From NCBI GenBank assembly GCA_963817465.1, contig CAWFOP010000022.1, positions 124,001 through 188,000 of the forward strand: a DNA stretch of 64,000 nt, in the 5' to 3' direction. This document shows, in pieces, positions 44,578-53,393 of this stretch. A program made the position numbers and the translations under genes. The stretch's first letter is position 1, and every line of letters begins with the position of its first letter. The stretch comes from CAMPKL01 sp963817465. GTDB taxonomy: Bacteria > Acidobacteriota > Terriglobia > Bryobacterales > UBA6623. The notes under the pieces are model-generated. The model saw nothing but the letters and a program-made list of their open reading frames with translations. It searched no databases and had not been told where the DNA came from.

Positions 44578-45612
44578 GTGAGCTGCATTCGCTTAGGGAG
44601 ATCGGTGCTTCTGGTTGCGTGCGCCCTAGCCGGCGCACTCGTCACGCCCTTTCTGTGCGCCGGGGAGGAGATCTCCGACTCGATCGCGCGCGGCAACGAT
44701 CACTACTTCAACCTCGAATACCCCGAGGCCATCCGCGCCTACTACGACGCGCTCGAGGCGCAGGGCGAGAGTCCGAAGATCTGGAACCACATCGCCACGG
44801 CGATCCTCTATCAAGAGCTGAATCGCCTCGGAAAGCTGAACTCGAGCGCCTTCCGCGGCGACAACGCCTTCCTCGACGAAGAAAAACCGGAACCGGACCC
44901 GCAGGAAAACAAGCGCTTCCTAGGCGCGATCGGCTACGCCCGCAAGCTGGCCGAGCAGCGGTTGGAGCGGGACCCGAAGGACCGCGAGGCGCTGCTCGCG
45001 CTGTCGCAAAATTACGGGCTCGAGGCCAACTACCTGTTCATGATCGACAAGTCGTACATCGCCGCGCTCAAGGCCGGCAACAGGGCGCGCAAGTACAGCG
45101 ATGAATTGCGCGAGCTGTATCCCGATCTAGTCGACCCCTACTTGGTCGCCGGCGTTCAGGAGTACGTCGTCGGCAGCCTGCCCTGGGCGGTTCGCGTGCT
45201 CGTCGCGCTCGGCGGCGTCCACGGCAGCAAGGAGAAAGGCGAACAATGGGTGCGCCGCGTCGCGGACAACGGCGAATCGCTGCGCACCGAGGCTCAGGTC
45301 CTGATGACTTTGCTGCTGCGGCGCGAGGGACAGCCGCTCGAAGCGGCGGAGGTGCTAGCGGCGCTTACGGAGCGTTTCCCGCGAAACTACGTGCTCGATC
45401 TCGAACGGGCGTCGATGTTGCTCGACGGCGGCGAGAAGGAAAAAGCTCTGCAGGGTTTCGAGGACGTGCGCGGGAAGGTCCGCCGCGACGAAAACCGCTT
45501 CGGACGGATGCCTGAACGTCTGCAAAAGGCCCTCGACAGGAAAATCGAGGATCTGAAAAAGCCGGACGCCGAGGCGGCCGCCGGCCTCACCGCTCCGGCT
45601 CGCAGCGAATGA
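44578..45612 (+). CDS. secreted TPR-like protein
   Basis: 344 residues from GTG 44578 with a signal peptide (LGRSVLLVACALAGALVTPF). Helical repeats follow (HYFNLEYPEAIRAYYDALEA, YARKLAEQRLERDPKDREAL, GQPLEAAEVLAALTERFPRN, GGEKEKALQGFEDVRGKVRR), ending in a Lys/Glu-rich tail. A periplasmic scaffold of unknown partner. Its TGA (45610-45612) abuts the stop of the convergent zinc-finger gene. Confidence 0.78.
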   Translation: MSCIRLGRSVLLVACALAGALVTPFLCAGEEISDSIARGNDHYFNLEYPEAIRAYYDALEAQGESPKIWNHIATAILYQELNRLGKLNSSAFRGDNAFLDEEKPEPDPQENKRFLGAIGYARKLAEQRLERDPKDREALLALSQNYGLEANYLFMIDKSYIAALKAGNRARKYSDELRELYPDLVDPYLVAGVQEYVVGSLPWAVRVLVALGGVHGSKEKGEQWVRRVADNGESLRTEAQVLMTLLLRREGQPLEAAEVLAALTERFPRNYVLDLERASMLLDGGEKEKALQGFEDVRGKVRRDENRFGRMPERLQKALDRKIEDLKKPDAEAAAGLTAPARSE

Positions 45613-46074
45613 TCAAGCGGCCCGTGTTTCGCGCTCGGCTTCTTCCTGACAACTCACGCACAGGTGCGCCCACGGCGCCGCTGCCAGGCGCTTCGGGCTG
45701 ATCGCGCCGCCGCAGTCCTCGCACTCGCCGTACTCGCCTCTTTCCAGCCGTTGCAGAGCCAGCCGAACCTGCCGTTGGCGCGCCCAGAGGGTGCTTAACG
45801 ATCTCGCGCTGAAATCGATCTCTTCCTTGCGAGTCACGTCGTCCATCGGGTCGCTCGAGCGTTCCGCGGCCAGATCCTGACCTCTTTCAACGGCGCCGGC
45901 CAGCTCGGCCAGCATCCCCTGCAGGACGGCTTTCAAGCGCGCGCATTTGAGTTTTCGACATTCGTCCTGTTCCTCTTCCAGGCAAGCGACATTTCGCTCC
46001 CGAATTCCCTCAGCGCAACTTCGCCGAGGAATTAACGGCGCAGTTCGGCGCCACGTTACGCCCGCGCTGTGCAT
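45613..46074 (-). CDS. DksA/TraR-type zinc-finger protein
   Basis: 153 residues. A long coiled-coil region (LKAVLQGMLAELAGAVERGQ, RSLSTLWARQRQVRLALQRL) ends in a four-Cys zinc finger: CEDCGG, then CVSCQEE 18 residues on. Relatives bind RNA polymerase through the secondary channel and work with ppGpp. The Asp pair at the coil tip typical of DksA is not obvious, so it may be a regulator of another type. The N-terminal ~30 residues (many Arg/Cys) are odd and the true start may be further in. Divergent from the sigma-70 gene. Confidence 0.82.
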   Translation of the reverse strand: MHSAGVTWRRTAPLIPRRSCAEGIRERNVACLEEEQDECRKLKCARLKAVLQGMLAELAGAVERGQDLAAERSSDPMDDVTRKEEIDFSARSLSTLWARQRQVRLALQRLERGEYGECEDCGGAISPKRLAAAPWAHLCVSCQEEAERETRAA

Positions 46075-46190
46075 CTCATCATTAGTTCTTCGTCGATCTT
46101 GTTCACATTTTTCCTAGTTTCTGAACAATACATATACAGTTTAGAGACGCAGCCAGTCAGCGTTGCGCTCAGCCGATTCAGGTGACTCCC

Positions 46191-47590
46191 ATGCCCCCAC
46201 GCTCCGTTAGCAGCAAATCAAGCGACGACGTCGAGCTCATCGCTCAAGACGACAACTCAACCGAGGACGAATCCCTGGACTCCGAACGCGATGATTCAGG
46301 CCAGGACTACCGAGCGGCGCCGGCCGAAGACAGCGTGCGGCAATACCTCGGAGAAATGGGTCAGTACGATCTGTTGACCCGGGAGAAGGAAGTCGCTCTC
46401 GCAAGATCGATGAGCAACGGCTACGAGACCGATGCGCCGCGGCCTCTCGCGCAGCCCTTGGATGTGGAGTCGGATGGCTCTGTTGCTCGAGCAAATCGGC
46501 TCCGGCGACGAAAAGATTCGCAACATCTTGGACGCTCCCAGCGGCGAGCGGTCGTCTTCTCGGACGCGGCGTTCACGGGCCGCATTGAAGATGCTGGCGC
46601 CGTTTTCGACGGCCTACGAAGAAATGCTGGAGGCCTGCGGAAAGACGCGTCCCGCGAAGCCCACGACGCCTCGCTTGAAAGCGGTCGTGCGCCTCTCTCG
46701 GGTCATTCGCGCTCTGCCCTTACGGATCGAGGCCTGGCAGCGTTTCGCCGACGAGTACCTACAGCCTGGGCGAGCGGGCGGCGGCCGAGCAGACCGGCGC
46801 CGTGGACTTCGGCGAAGCCGTGCGGCGTTCCTGCCGGCGCAAGGTCTTGCAGGGCCGGCGGCGTGCCGAAGCCGCGAAGCAGCACCTGGTCGAGAGCAAT
46901 CTGCGCCTGGTGGTGTCGGTCGCGAAGCGCTATGTGAACCGCGGCTTGCCGATCTTGGACCTGATCCAGGAAGGCAACATCGGATTGATGCACGCTGTCG
47001 ACAAGTTCGATTACAATCGCGGCTTCAAGTTTTCGACCTATGCGCACTGGTGGATCAAGCAATCGATGACCCGCGCGCTGACCGACAAATCGCGGGCGGT
47101 ACGCATCCCGGTCCACACCAACGAACAGTTGCTCAAGCTCAAGCGGGCTTATCGTACGATCGAGGCCGATCGTCGCCGGCCGCCGACCGATGAAGAGCTG
47201 TCGGAGGCCCTCGAACTGCCGATCGAGCATGTCCGGATGTTGCGATCGGTGATGCGAGATCCCGTCTCGCTGGATATCTCGATCGGGCGCGACGGCGAGT
47301 CGACGCTGAGCGACGTACTGCCCGATGAAACGCGATTGTCCCCGACGGACGCCATGCTCGAGCGGGAGCGGCAGTCCGCGACGGCGAGGATCCTAAGCGG
47401 GCTCGGGCCGGCGGAGGAAAAGATCATCCGGATGCGCTACGGCATCGGCTTCGAGCGTGAGCACACGCTGCAGGAGATCGGCCGGGAGTTCCGCCTGACG
47501 CGGGAGCGAATCCGCCAGATCGAGAGCCGAGCGCTGGCGACGCTGCGGAACAGCGCTCCTACAGAGTTCATCGGCCTGCGGACCGCCTAA
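46191..47590 (+). CDS. sigma-70 family (RpoD-like) sigma factor, with two apparent frameshifts
   Basis: ATG 46191 is preceded by AGGTGA (46178-46183). Frame 1 carries region 1.2 (EDSVRQYLGEMGQYDLLTREKEVALARSM). Near 46431 it must shift to frame 2 for RRGLSRSPWMWSRMALLLEQ and FADEYL, and near 46759 to frame 3 for SLGERAAAEQ, then region 2 (VESNLRLVVSVAKRYVNRG, NIGLMHAVDKFDYNRGFKFS, YAHWWIKQSMTRAL), region 3, and region 4 (MRYGIGFEREHTLQEIGREF, RLTRERIRQIESRAL). Both shifts are one extra base or two missing. Read through, about 465 residues. The -10-binding region has YAHWWIKQS rather than the usual YATWWIRQA, so it may be a group 2 sigma. Confidence 0.72.
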
Positions 47591-47614
47591 CGCCGGACCT
47601 GCGAGACGATTCAG

Positions 47615-47636
47615 CGGCGGACCGAGAGGTCCGCCG
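47615..47636 (+). terminator. intrinsic terminator of the sigma-70 gene
   Basis: 9-bp stem (CGGCGGACC / GGTCCGCCG) with a GAGA loop, followed by GTTCCTCATTTC, moderately T-rich. 25 bases past the sigma stop. Confidence 0.7.
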
Positions 47637-47804
47637 TTCCTCATTTCAGATTCTCCAGCAAAGAAATTGTCGGCCACCATCTTCCGGAAGTCACTGAAAA
47701 CAAAAGACGAACTGAGCCGACTAACCACCCAGTCAGAAAAAAATCAAAAAAATCTCGATTCCAGTGAGGGAATCTCTTGGCGACCGTCGCTTGGTGATAT
47801 GAAG

Positions 47805-47886
47805 GGCGGGATGTGGCATCATCACCCGCCTCCTCCTGGGGAGGAAAGGGCTGCCGGTCTGGGGAGACACTGGCGGCCCTCTTTTT
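47805..47886 (+). ncRNA. small-RNA candidate with three stem-loops and terminator
   Basis: Stem 1: GGCGGG (47805-47810) with CCCGCC (47825-47830). Stem 2: TCCTC with GAGGA around CTGGG (about 47831-47845). Stem 3: a 12-bp G-U-tolerant stem, 47847-47858 with 47869-47880, followed directly by CTTTTT. Such a chain ending in a true T-tailed terminator in a gene-free space fits a trans-acting RNA or an orphan leader. The loop and stem contain CCTCCT, complementary to Shine-Dalgarno sites. No known RNA family was recognised. Confidence 0.5.
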
Positions 47887-48078
47887 CCCGGTGAATTTCA
47901 GATGAGGGAGCTCGAGAGCGCTTGTCGCTTTAGTTCATGAAGGCCGCTGTCGCGGAGGGGAGCCGCGGCGGCGCGCATCAAGAGCTCTCGAGAAGGGGCG
48001 TTGCGAAACGCCCGTCGAGGGGAGGTGCGGCAGGGTCGGCCGAAGTCGGGGGGACTTTCGGACGGCCTTGTCGCCTCT

Positions 48079-49323
48079 TCATTTGAGGCCGGCGACCGCG
48101 CCGTTCGGGTCGTAGTCGATGCGAACGAGGCGTCCTCCGTCGTCCAAGCTGCGGCGGCCGGCTTCCAGCACCGCGGTCACCAGCGCCGTTTCATCCGCAG
48201 TGGCCAGTTTGCCGCGAAAGTCCGCGGCGGTCGCTTGGCCGGATCGAATCGACTGAGCCGCCTCCACGAAGTCCTCGATGCTGCGGTAGCCGTAGCCGGT
48301 CTGGCCGGCGAAATTGCCGTCGGCGTCCGGCGTGTACTTCATAAACAGAGGGTTGGCGGACTGATAGCCCGTCTCGTCCAGCGCCAGGGTGTAGCCGCGG
48401 TGGGCCTGGTCGACCGACACCTCGCCTTTGTGCCCCACGTAGAAGAAACGCTGCTGCGAGTGGACATCGCTTTTCGGAGCGATCCAGGACGCGGTGTAGA
48501 CGGCCGTGCCGCGGGCGCCGCTCCGACCGTTTTCCCAGTCGACGGTGAGCGTGATGACGTCTTCGGTCGGCATGTCGAGCGCTTGAGCGACGCCCGTGGC
48601 GGCCGAAGCATGCACCTGCACCGGCCGCGCGAAGTCGCCGGCGGCCCAGGCATGAAAATCGATGTGATGGGCGTTTAGGTAGTAGCTGATGTCGCTCGAC
48701 TTGCCGGCCCAGGCGCGGAAGGTGTCGAGTTGCGACTTGGGCTGACTCATGTACGACGTGAAGAAGCTGAAGTCGCCCAAGCCGCGGATGCGGTCGCGGG
48801 CGTCGACATAGATAGGGTCCCAGCGCTTGTGGACCTCCATCGCAACCAAGACGCCCTTTTGCGCGGCGGCGCGGGCCAGGGCCAGGTGCTGCTCGAGCGT
48901 TTTGACGAGGGGCTTGGCGACGAGCGCGTGGCAGCCTCGCTCGACCGCCGCCATCGCGATGTCAAAATGCGTGTCGTCGGGAGTGAAGACGGTCACGGCG
49001 TCTCCCGGCGCCAGCGCGTCGAGGGCGCGGAGGTAAGAATCGGGGTCGCGTTGGACATCATCGGCGGGGTAGCTGTCGAACGCGAGATCGAAGCCCTTGT
49101 AGCGTTCGCCGATCGCTTGCGCGAGGTGCCGGCGAATGCCGGGGAACTTCGTGCCGTTGACGCCCGCCATCGCGAGACGCCCGACGCGGCCTCGCCGACG
49201 CAGGTCGAACAGAGTCAGGCCGACGACCCCGGCGCCCTTGTCGGACTGCGCGGCCGAGCCGTGAACGTAGCCGGTCGTGTATTCGCCGGTCCCGACCATC
49301 AGAACGTTGACGGAGTCGCTCAT
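48079..49323 (-). CDS. Gfo/Idh/MocA-family NAD(P)-dependent oxidoreductase
   Basis: 414 residues from ATG 49323. NAD-binding Rossmann loop VNVLMVGTGEYTTGYVHG at the N-terminus, AVTVFTPDDTHFDIAMAAVE, and the family EKP-like signature as ALVAKPLVKTLEQHLAL. The catalytic region has EVHKRWDPIYVDARD and SDISYYLNAHHIDFHAW, and the C-terminal alpha/beta sheet has ARGTAVYTASWIAPKSDV. Oxidises or reduces a sugar or cyclitol derivative. Substrate unknown. Confidence 0.88.
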   Translation of the reverse strand: MSDSVNVLMVGTGEYTTGYVHGSAAQSDKGAGVVGLTLFDLRRRGRVGRLAMAGVNGTKFPGIRRHLAQAIGERYKGFDLAFDSYPADDVQRDPDSYLRALDALAPGDAVTVFTPDDTHFDIAMAAVERGCHALVAKPLVKTLEQHLALARAAAQKGVLVAMEVHKRWDPIYVDARDRIRGLGDFSFFTSYMSQPKSQLDTFRAWAGKSSDISYYLNAHHIDFHAWAAGDFARPVQVHASAATGVAQALDMPTEDVITLTVDWENGRSGARGTAVYTASWIAPKSDVHSQQRFFYVGHKGEVSVDQAHRGYTLALDETGYQSANPLFMKYTPDADGNFAGQTGYGYRSIEDFVEAAQSIRSGQATAADFRGKLATADETALVTAVLEAGRRSLDDGGRLVRIDYDPNGAVAGLK

Positions 49324-49359
49324 GAAGCGCCCCATGATAGCGTCACCGGCCGACGGATC

Positions 49360-49686
49360 TCACTTGGCGGGCAACGTGGAGGCGAAACGATAGGCCGCTG
49401 CGACCCAGCGGAGCAAGTCTTTGTCCGATGCGCAGCCTTGCGCGGTGAGGTAGGCCATCCCGCGCATGGGTTTGCCGGTGAAGTCCATCGGCTCGACGTG
49501 CGGCTTGTCGAGCGCGGCCTCGGCGGCTTCGGGGCCGAGACGCAGCATCAATTTGTCGCCGACCGGTCCGCAGCACATATTGCCGTTGACCAGGAACGCC
49601 AGCCCGCCGAACATCTTCTTCTCGGTAAAGCGGCGGCCGCCGAGGGCCTGCCGGACCCGGTCGGCCAGCTCTTCGCTGTATGCCAT
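49360..49686 (-). CDS. TfoX N-terminal-domain protein
   Basis: 108 residues from ATG 49686 (MAYSEELADRVRQAL). The longer frame adds 62 Arg-rich residues overlapping the next gene and is rejected. FTEKKMFGGLAFLVNGNMCC GPVGDKLMLRL is the TfoX-N signature, and a Cys pair is conserved in this group. Family members are small stand-alone proteins. Only some act in competence control, so function here is open. Confidence 0.85.
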   Translation of the reverse strand: MAYSEELADRVRQALGGRRFTEKKMFGGLAFLVNGNMCCGPVGDKLMLRLGPEAAEAALDKPHVEPMDFTGKPMRGMAYLTAQGCASDKDLLRWVAAAYRFASTLPAK

Positions 49687-49870
49687 ATTTGGACGACGTC
49701 TCTGACGCCTCCTTCTCGACTGCGCTCGACGCAGTTCGAGAATACTAAGTTCCGGCGAGAGAGGAACGCGCAGGTACAAATTTTCGGGGAGCTGATTCCT
49801 GCGCAACCGCCTGAAGCGCCTACGCGTCAGAGGAGACACGCGCCCGCTGACACCACAGGAGACGAAATCC

Positions 49871-50122
49871 ATGCGCTTCGCAATCGCCTTATCCGTTCTA
49901 GCTGTGATGCTGGCGGCGCCGCTCGCTCCGGCCGCATCGGCGAAATCTCAAAAAGACAACGGATTCTTCAGCAGCCTATTCGGCGACAAGAAGACCAAGA
50001 AGCGGCTCAAGAAGTCGACCCGCAAGACGGTCAAGAGCTGGAGCAAGACCGCGCGCAAAGGCAGCAAGAGGGCCGACAAAGCCTTCCGCAAGAAGATGAA
50101 GAAGCTCAGCAAGCGCATCTAA
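49871..50122 (+). CDS. secreted polybasic small protein
   Basis: 83 residues. AGGAGACG (49857-49864) sits 6 bases before ATG 49871. Signal peptide MRFAIALSVLAVMLAAPLAP through AASA, about 24 residues. The mature ~59 residues contain 25 Lys/Arg, three Asp and no Glu, with repeats of the type KKSTRKTVKSWSKTARKGSK. Codon use (AAG strongly preferred) looks native. It could bind DNA, LPS or polyphosphate, or act as an antimicrobial-like peptide. Not assigned. The stop overlaps the stop of the YkvI-type gene (CTAA). Confidence 0.72.
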   Translation: MRFAIALSVLAVMLAAPLAPAASAKSQKDNGFFSSLFGDKKTKKRLKKSTRKTVKSWSKTARKGSKRADKAFRKKMKKLSKRI

Positions 50123-51219
50123 GCGCGGGCCTGAGAGCCCTTGCCGAGCACGATCTTCCAGAATCCGACCGCCAGGATCGGCGCCAGGAAGATCAACCAA
50201 TACCCGTAGGTGATCATGCCGTAGCCTCGCTCGATCAACGCAATCAGACCGAAGCGGTCGGCGAGCCACACCGATACGAAGAGAATCACCGAGGCGATGG
50301 CCAGACGCCGCCAATGCGTGAGCGTCTCGCCTCGCTCGGCGAGAAAACCGGCGATGCGCTCGTTATAGCCGTGAATCATGCCCGTGCCGGTCTCGATGAA
50401 CGTGCCGAACAGGACGATCTGAAACAGAAGTTGGAAGACAGGCATGTCGAGTCGATCGAGCACGAAGTTCGCCGGAATCGATTGCTCCAGGATCCCCGGA
50501 TAGAAGGCGAGCAAGGCGGTATAGATCAGCGCGCCGGGGAACATGCCGATCAGGCCGGCAACGAAGCCGGCGATCATCGAGTCGCGGCGGCTCTCGAGGT
50601 GGCGCACGACGAACAGCATCGCCGGCAAGGCCGCCATGTTGTAGGCGGCGTACTTGAGCCCCCATACCAGCCACTCGGAATCGGGCGTCATGACGCCGGC
50701 GTTGCGAGCGATCTCGCCGCCGAACTTCGGAGCGACGAAGGCGATCATCGCGATATAGACGGCGTAAAGAGCGAACGACCAGAACGAGAAGAACTTTTCG
50801 ATCAGCGCGCTGCCCCAGAACGCGAAGAAGGCGACCGCTGCCACGGCGATGAGCGTCCCGATAAGCGGCGCCGAGCCGAACATTTGCGCCGACAACTCGC
50901 CCGCGGCCGAACCGACGACGGCTATCGTCAAGACGGCCGAAAGGACGTAAAGCACTTCGAAAGCGAGCCACCCCCGTCCCAACAGGCCCTTGGTAAAGGT
51001 GCGGTAGTCGAAATGGCGCTGCATTCGCGCCAGCTCGAAACCTAGGGAAAGAATGAGCCCCCAAACAAGCGTGGCGACAATCATCCCCAGATAACCGCCG
51101 AGCGGCCCCTGGGTCAGAAAGAACTGGACGAGCTCGCGGCCGGTGCCGTAGCCGCCGCCGACCACGATCGACTGAAAGACGAAACCGGGCAGCAAGTATT
51201 TCTGGAAGGCCTTGGCCAT
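50119..51219 (-). CDS. YkvI-type APC-superfamily membrane protein
   Basis: 366 residues, about 11 transmembrane segments, beginning with VVGGGYGTGRELVQFFLTQG, a Gly-rich interrupted first helix as in LeuT-fold carriers. Then FELARMQRHFDYRTFTKGLL, YAAYNMAALPAMLFVVRHLE SRRD, and GTFIETGTGMIHGYNERI. Matches the uncharacterised YkvI family. The substrate is unknown. Confidence 0.82.
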   Translation of the reverse strand: MAKAFQKYLLPGFVFQSIVVGGGYGTGRELVQFFLTQGPLGGYLGMIVATLVWGLILSLGFELARMQRHFDYRTFTKGLLGRGWLAFEVLYVLSAVLTIAVVGSAAGELSAQMFGSAPLIGTLIAVAAVAFFAFWGSALIEKFFSFWSFALYAVYIAMIAFVAPKFGGEIARNAGVMTPDSEWLVWGLKYAAYNMAALPAMLFVVRHLESRRDSMIAGFVAGLIGMFPGALIYTALLAFYPGILEQSIPANFVLDRLDMPVFQLLFQIVLFGTFIETGTGMIHGYNERIAGFLAERGETLTHWRRLAIASVILFVSVWLADRFGLIALIERGYGMITYGYWLIFLAPILAVGFWKIVLGKGSQARA

Positions 51220-51295
51220 GGGAATTGGCCCATGATCGCAGACGCCGCGCGGTTGCGGTGAATCCTCGAGCTGCGCGAGCTGGACGGTCGACCAA

Positions 51296-51319
51296 GCGAC
51301 AGGCGGGAGCGCCTGTCGC
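51296..51319 (-). terminator. hairpin downstream of thrS
   Basis: 10-bp perfect stem (GCGACAGGCG / CGCCTGTCGC) with a 4-base loop, 6 bases past the thrS stop. No T-run. Confidence 0.5.
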
Positions 51320-51324
51320 CACTG

Positions 51325-53256
51325 TTACACCGCTCGGCTCTCGACCTCGGCGGTCACGGCTTTGGCGAACTCATCGAGCGACTGCTGGCCTTGGTCGCCT
51401 TCCTTGCGCTTGCGGACGGCCACCTTGCCCTCCTCGGCCTCGCGGGCGCCGATGACGAGCATGTAGGGGATCTTCTCGAGCGTGGCCTCGCGAATCTTGA
51501 AGCCGATCTTCTCGTTGCGTTCGTCGAGCTCGACGCGCAAGCCGGCCGCATCGAGCTTTCGCGTCACGTCGCGGGCGTATTCCATCTGGTTGTCGGTGAT
51601 CGGCAGAACTTTCACCTGCACCGGCGCGAGCCAGGTGGGGAACGCTCCGGCGTAGTGCTCGATCAGCACTCCCATGAAGCGCTCGACCGAGCCGAGCAGT
51701 GCGCGGTGCACCATGTATGGCCGGTGCTTTTGGCCGTCCTCGGCGACGTATTCGAGCTCGAAGCGCCGCGGCAGGTTGAAATCAAATTGCACGGTCGAAA
51801 GCTGCCACGAGCGGCCGATCGCGTCGACCATCTTGACGTCGATCTTCGGGCCGTAAAACGCCGCTTCGTCGGGCATCACTTTGGCTTCGATGTTGCGCTC
51901 GGCCAAAGCGTCTTGCAGGCCTTTCTCAGCGAGAGCCCACTCCTCGGGCGTGCCGGCGTACTTGCCGCTGGCGCCGCCGTCCCAGGTCGACAGCTCGACT
52001 TCGTACTCGTCGAAGCCGAAGGTCTTGAGCACATCCATCGCAAAGTCGACGCAGCCGACCACCTCGTCCTTGACCTGTTCGGGGGTGCAGAAGATATGCG
52101 CGTCGTCTTGCGTGAAGCCCCGCACGCGCAACAGCCCGTGCATGACGCCCGAACGCTCGTAGCGATAGACGGTGCCGAGCTCGCCGAGGCGAACGGGCAG
52201 ATCGCGATAGCTGCGCAGTCCATCCTTGTAGATCAGGATGTGGAACGGGCAGTTCATCGGCTTGAGCTGGTACTCGACGTCGTCCAGCTCCATCGGCTTG
52301 AACATGTCGTCGGAGTAGAAGTCAGCGTGGCCTGAGATCTTCCACAGCTCGAGCTTGGCGATGTGGGGCGTGAAGACGAGCCCGTAGCCGCGGCGCAGAT
52401 ATTCGGTGCGCAGCCAATCCTCGATGATCTTGCGCACCAGACCGCCCTTGGGGTGCCAAAAGATCAAGCCCGGCCCGGCGGCGTCTTGCACCGAGAACAG
52501 GTCGAGCTCCTTGCCCAGCTTGCGGTGGTCGCGCTTCTTGGCTTCCTCGAGCTGCGTGAGGTACTTCTTGAGGTCTTTAGGCGAGAAGAACGCGGTGCCG
52601 TAGATGCGCTGCAGGCGCTGATTGCGTTCATCGCCTTTCCAATAAGAACCGGCGACCGACAGCAGCTTGAACGCCTTGATGCGCCCCATCGACGGAATGT
52701 GCGGCCCGCGGCAGAAGTCGTTGAACTTGTCGCCGGTCTTGTAGATCGACACTTTCGGGTCGTCGGTCTTTTCCGTGATGAGCTCGCACTTCATCGTGTC
52801 GCCCTGCTCCTGGTAGAGCTTCAGGGCCTCGTCGCGATCCATCCAGATGCGGCGATTGGGCAGGTCGCGGTCGACGATCTCCTGCATCTTCGCCTCGATC
52901 TTTTCGAGGTCTTCCGGCGTGAACGGCTCGTCACGCTGCATGTCGTAGTAAAACCCGTTTTCGACCGGCGGCCCCACGCCGAGCTTGGTGTCGGGGTAGA
53001 GCTCGAGGGTCGCGGCGGCCAGCAGGTGGGCCGCCGAGTGGCGATAGACTTCCAGCGCCTCGGGATCGCGGTCCGTGAGCAGGCGCAGCTTCGCGTCGTG
53101 ATCGATGGGCGCGGTCAGATCGACGAGCTTGCCGTCGAGTTCGGCGACCAGAGCCGCCGAGGCCAGCCTGGGGCTGATCGATTGAGCGACGTCGAGCGGG
53201 GTCGCGCCCGACTCGATTTCTTTGACGCTGCCGTCCGGCAGTGTGACTTGAGGCAT
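51325..53256 (-). CDS. thrS: threonyl-tRNA synthetase
   Basis: 643 residues, the usual full length. TGS domain at 1-62 (PQVTLPDGSVKEIESGATPL DVA). Editing domain with HSAAHLLAAATLELYPD and FCRGPHIPSMGRIK. Catalytic class II core with GPGLIFWHPKGG, YQLKPMNCPFHI (Cys zinc ligand), GTVYRYERSGVMHGLLRVRG FTQDDAHIFC and RALLGSVERFMGVLIEHYAG, then the anticodon-binding domain (VLPITDNQMEYARDV). Charges tRNA-Thr and edits mis-charged Ser. I see no T-box or other leader in front. Confidence 0.98.
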   Translation of the reverse strand: MPQVTLPDGSVKEIESGATPLDVAQSISPRLASAALVAELDGKLVDLTAPIDHDAKLRLLTDRDPEALEVYRHSAAHLLAAATLELYPDTKLGVGPPVENGFYYDMQRDEPFTPEDLEKIEAKMQEIVDRDLPNRRIWMDRDEALKLYQEQGDTMKCELITEKTDDPKVSIYKTGDKFNDFCRGPHIPSMGRIKAFKLLSVAGSYWKGDERNQRLQRIYGTAFFSPKDLKKYLTQLEEAKKRDHRKLGKELDLFSVQDAAGPGLIFWHPKGGLVRKIIEDWLRTEYLRRGYGLVFTPHIAKLELWKISGHADFYSDDMFKPMELDDVEYQLKPMNCPFHILIYKDGLRSYRDLPVRLGELGTVYRYERSGVMHGLLRVRGFTQDDAHIFCTPEQVKDEVVGCVDFAMDVLKTFGFDEYEVELSTWDGGASGKYAGTPEEWALAEKGLQDALAERNIEAKVMPDEAAFYGPKIDVKMVDAIGRSWQLSTVQFDFNLPRRFELEYVAEDGQKHRPYMVHRALLGSVERFMGVLIEHYAGAFPTWLAPVQVKVLPITDNQMEYARDVTRKLDAAGLRVELDERNEKIGFKIREATLEKIPYMLVIGAREAEEGKVAVRKRKEGDQGQQSLDEFAKAVTAEVESRAV

Positions 53257-53393
53257 TGTTCCTATTTCCGTTCCGCCCCGGCCGCTAAGCCGTGGCCAAT
53301 CCTTTATTGTTGGGGAAAGCGTGACTTGCCGTCGAGCGCCGGGCTTGAAACTTCCCGTCGTCGCCGCGAATCAGGCAAGCTAGGCGAGGGCCC

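Larger units (their letters stand above)
47591..48078. other. 488-bp gene-free region holding a terminator and a small-RNA candidate
   Basis: Contains the terminator at 47615-47636, the three-stem element at 47805-47886, and further inverted repeats near 47910-48013 (GGGCGTT-GCGA-AACGCCC at 47997-48014; CTCGAGAGC/GCTCTCGAG about 70 bases apart). No credible coding frame. Confidence 0.5.

Noticed and set aside
49687..49872. 62-residue N-terminal extension of the TfoX-like protein
   Set aside because: Arg-rich, overlaps the next gene's start, and the family begins at MAYSEEL.
48730..51045. 771-codon plus-strand ORF spanning the oxidoreductase, TfoX and YkvI-type genes
   Set aside because: It crosses four well-supported genes and has no domain.
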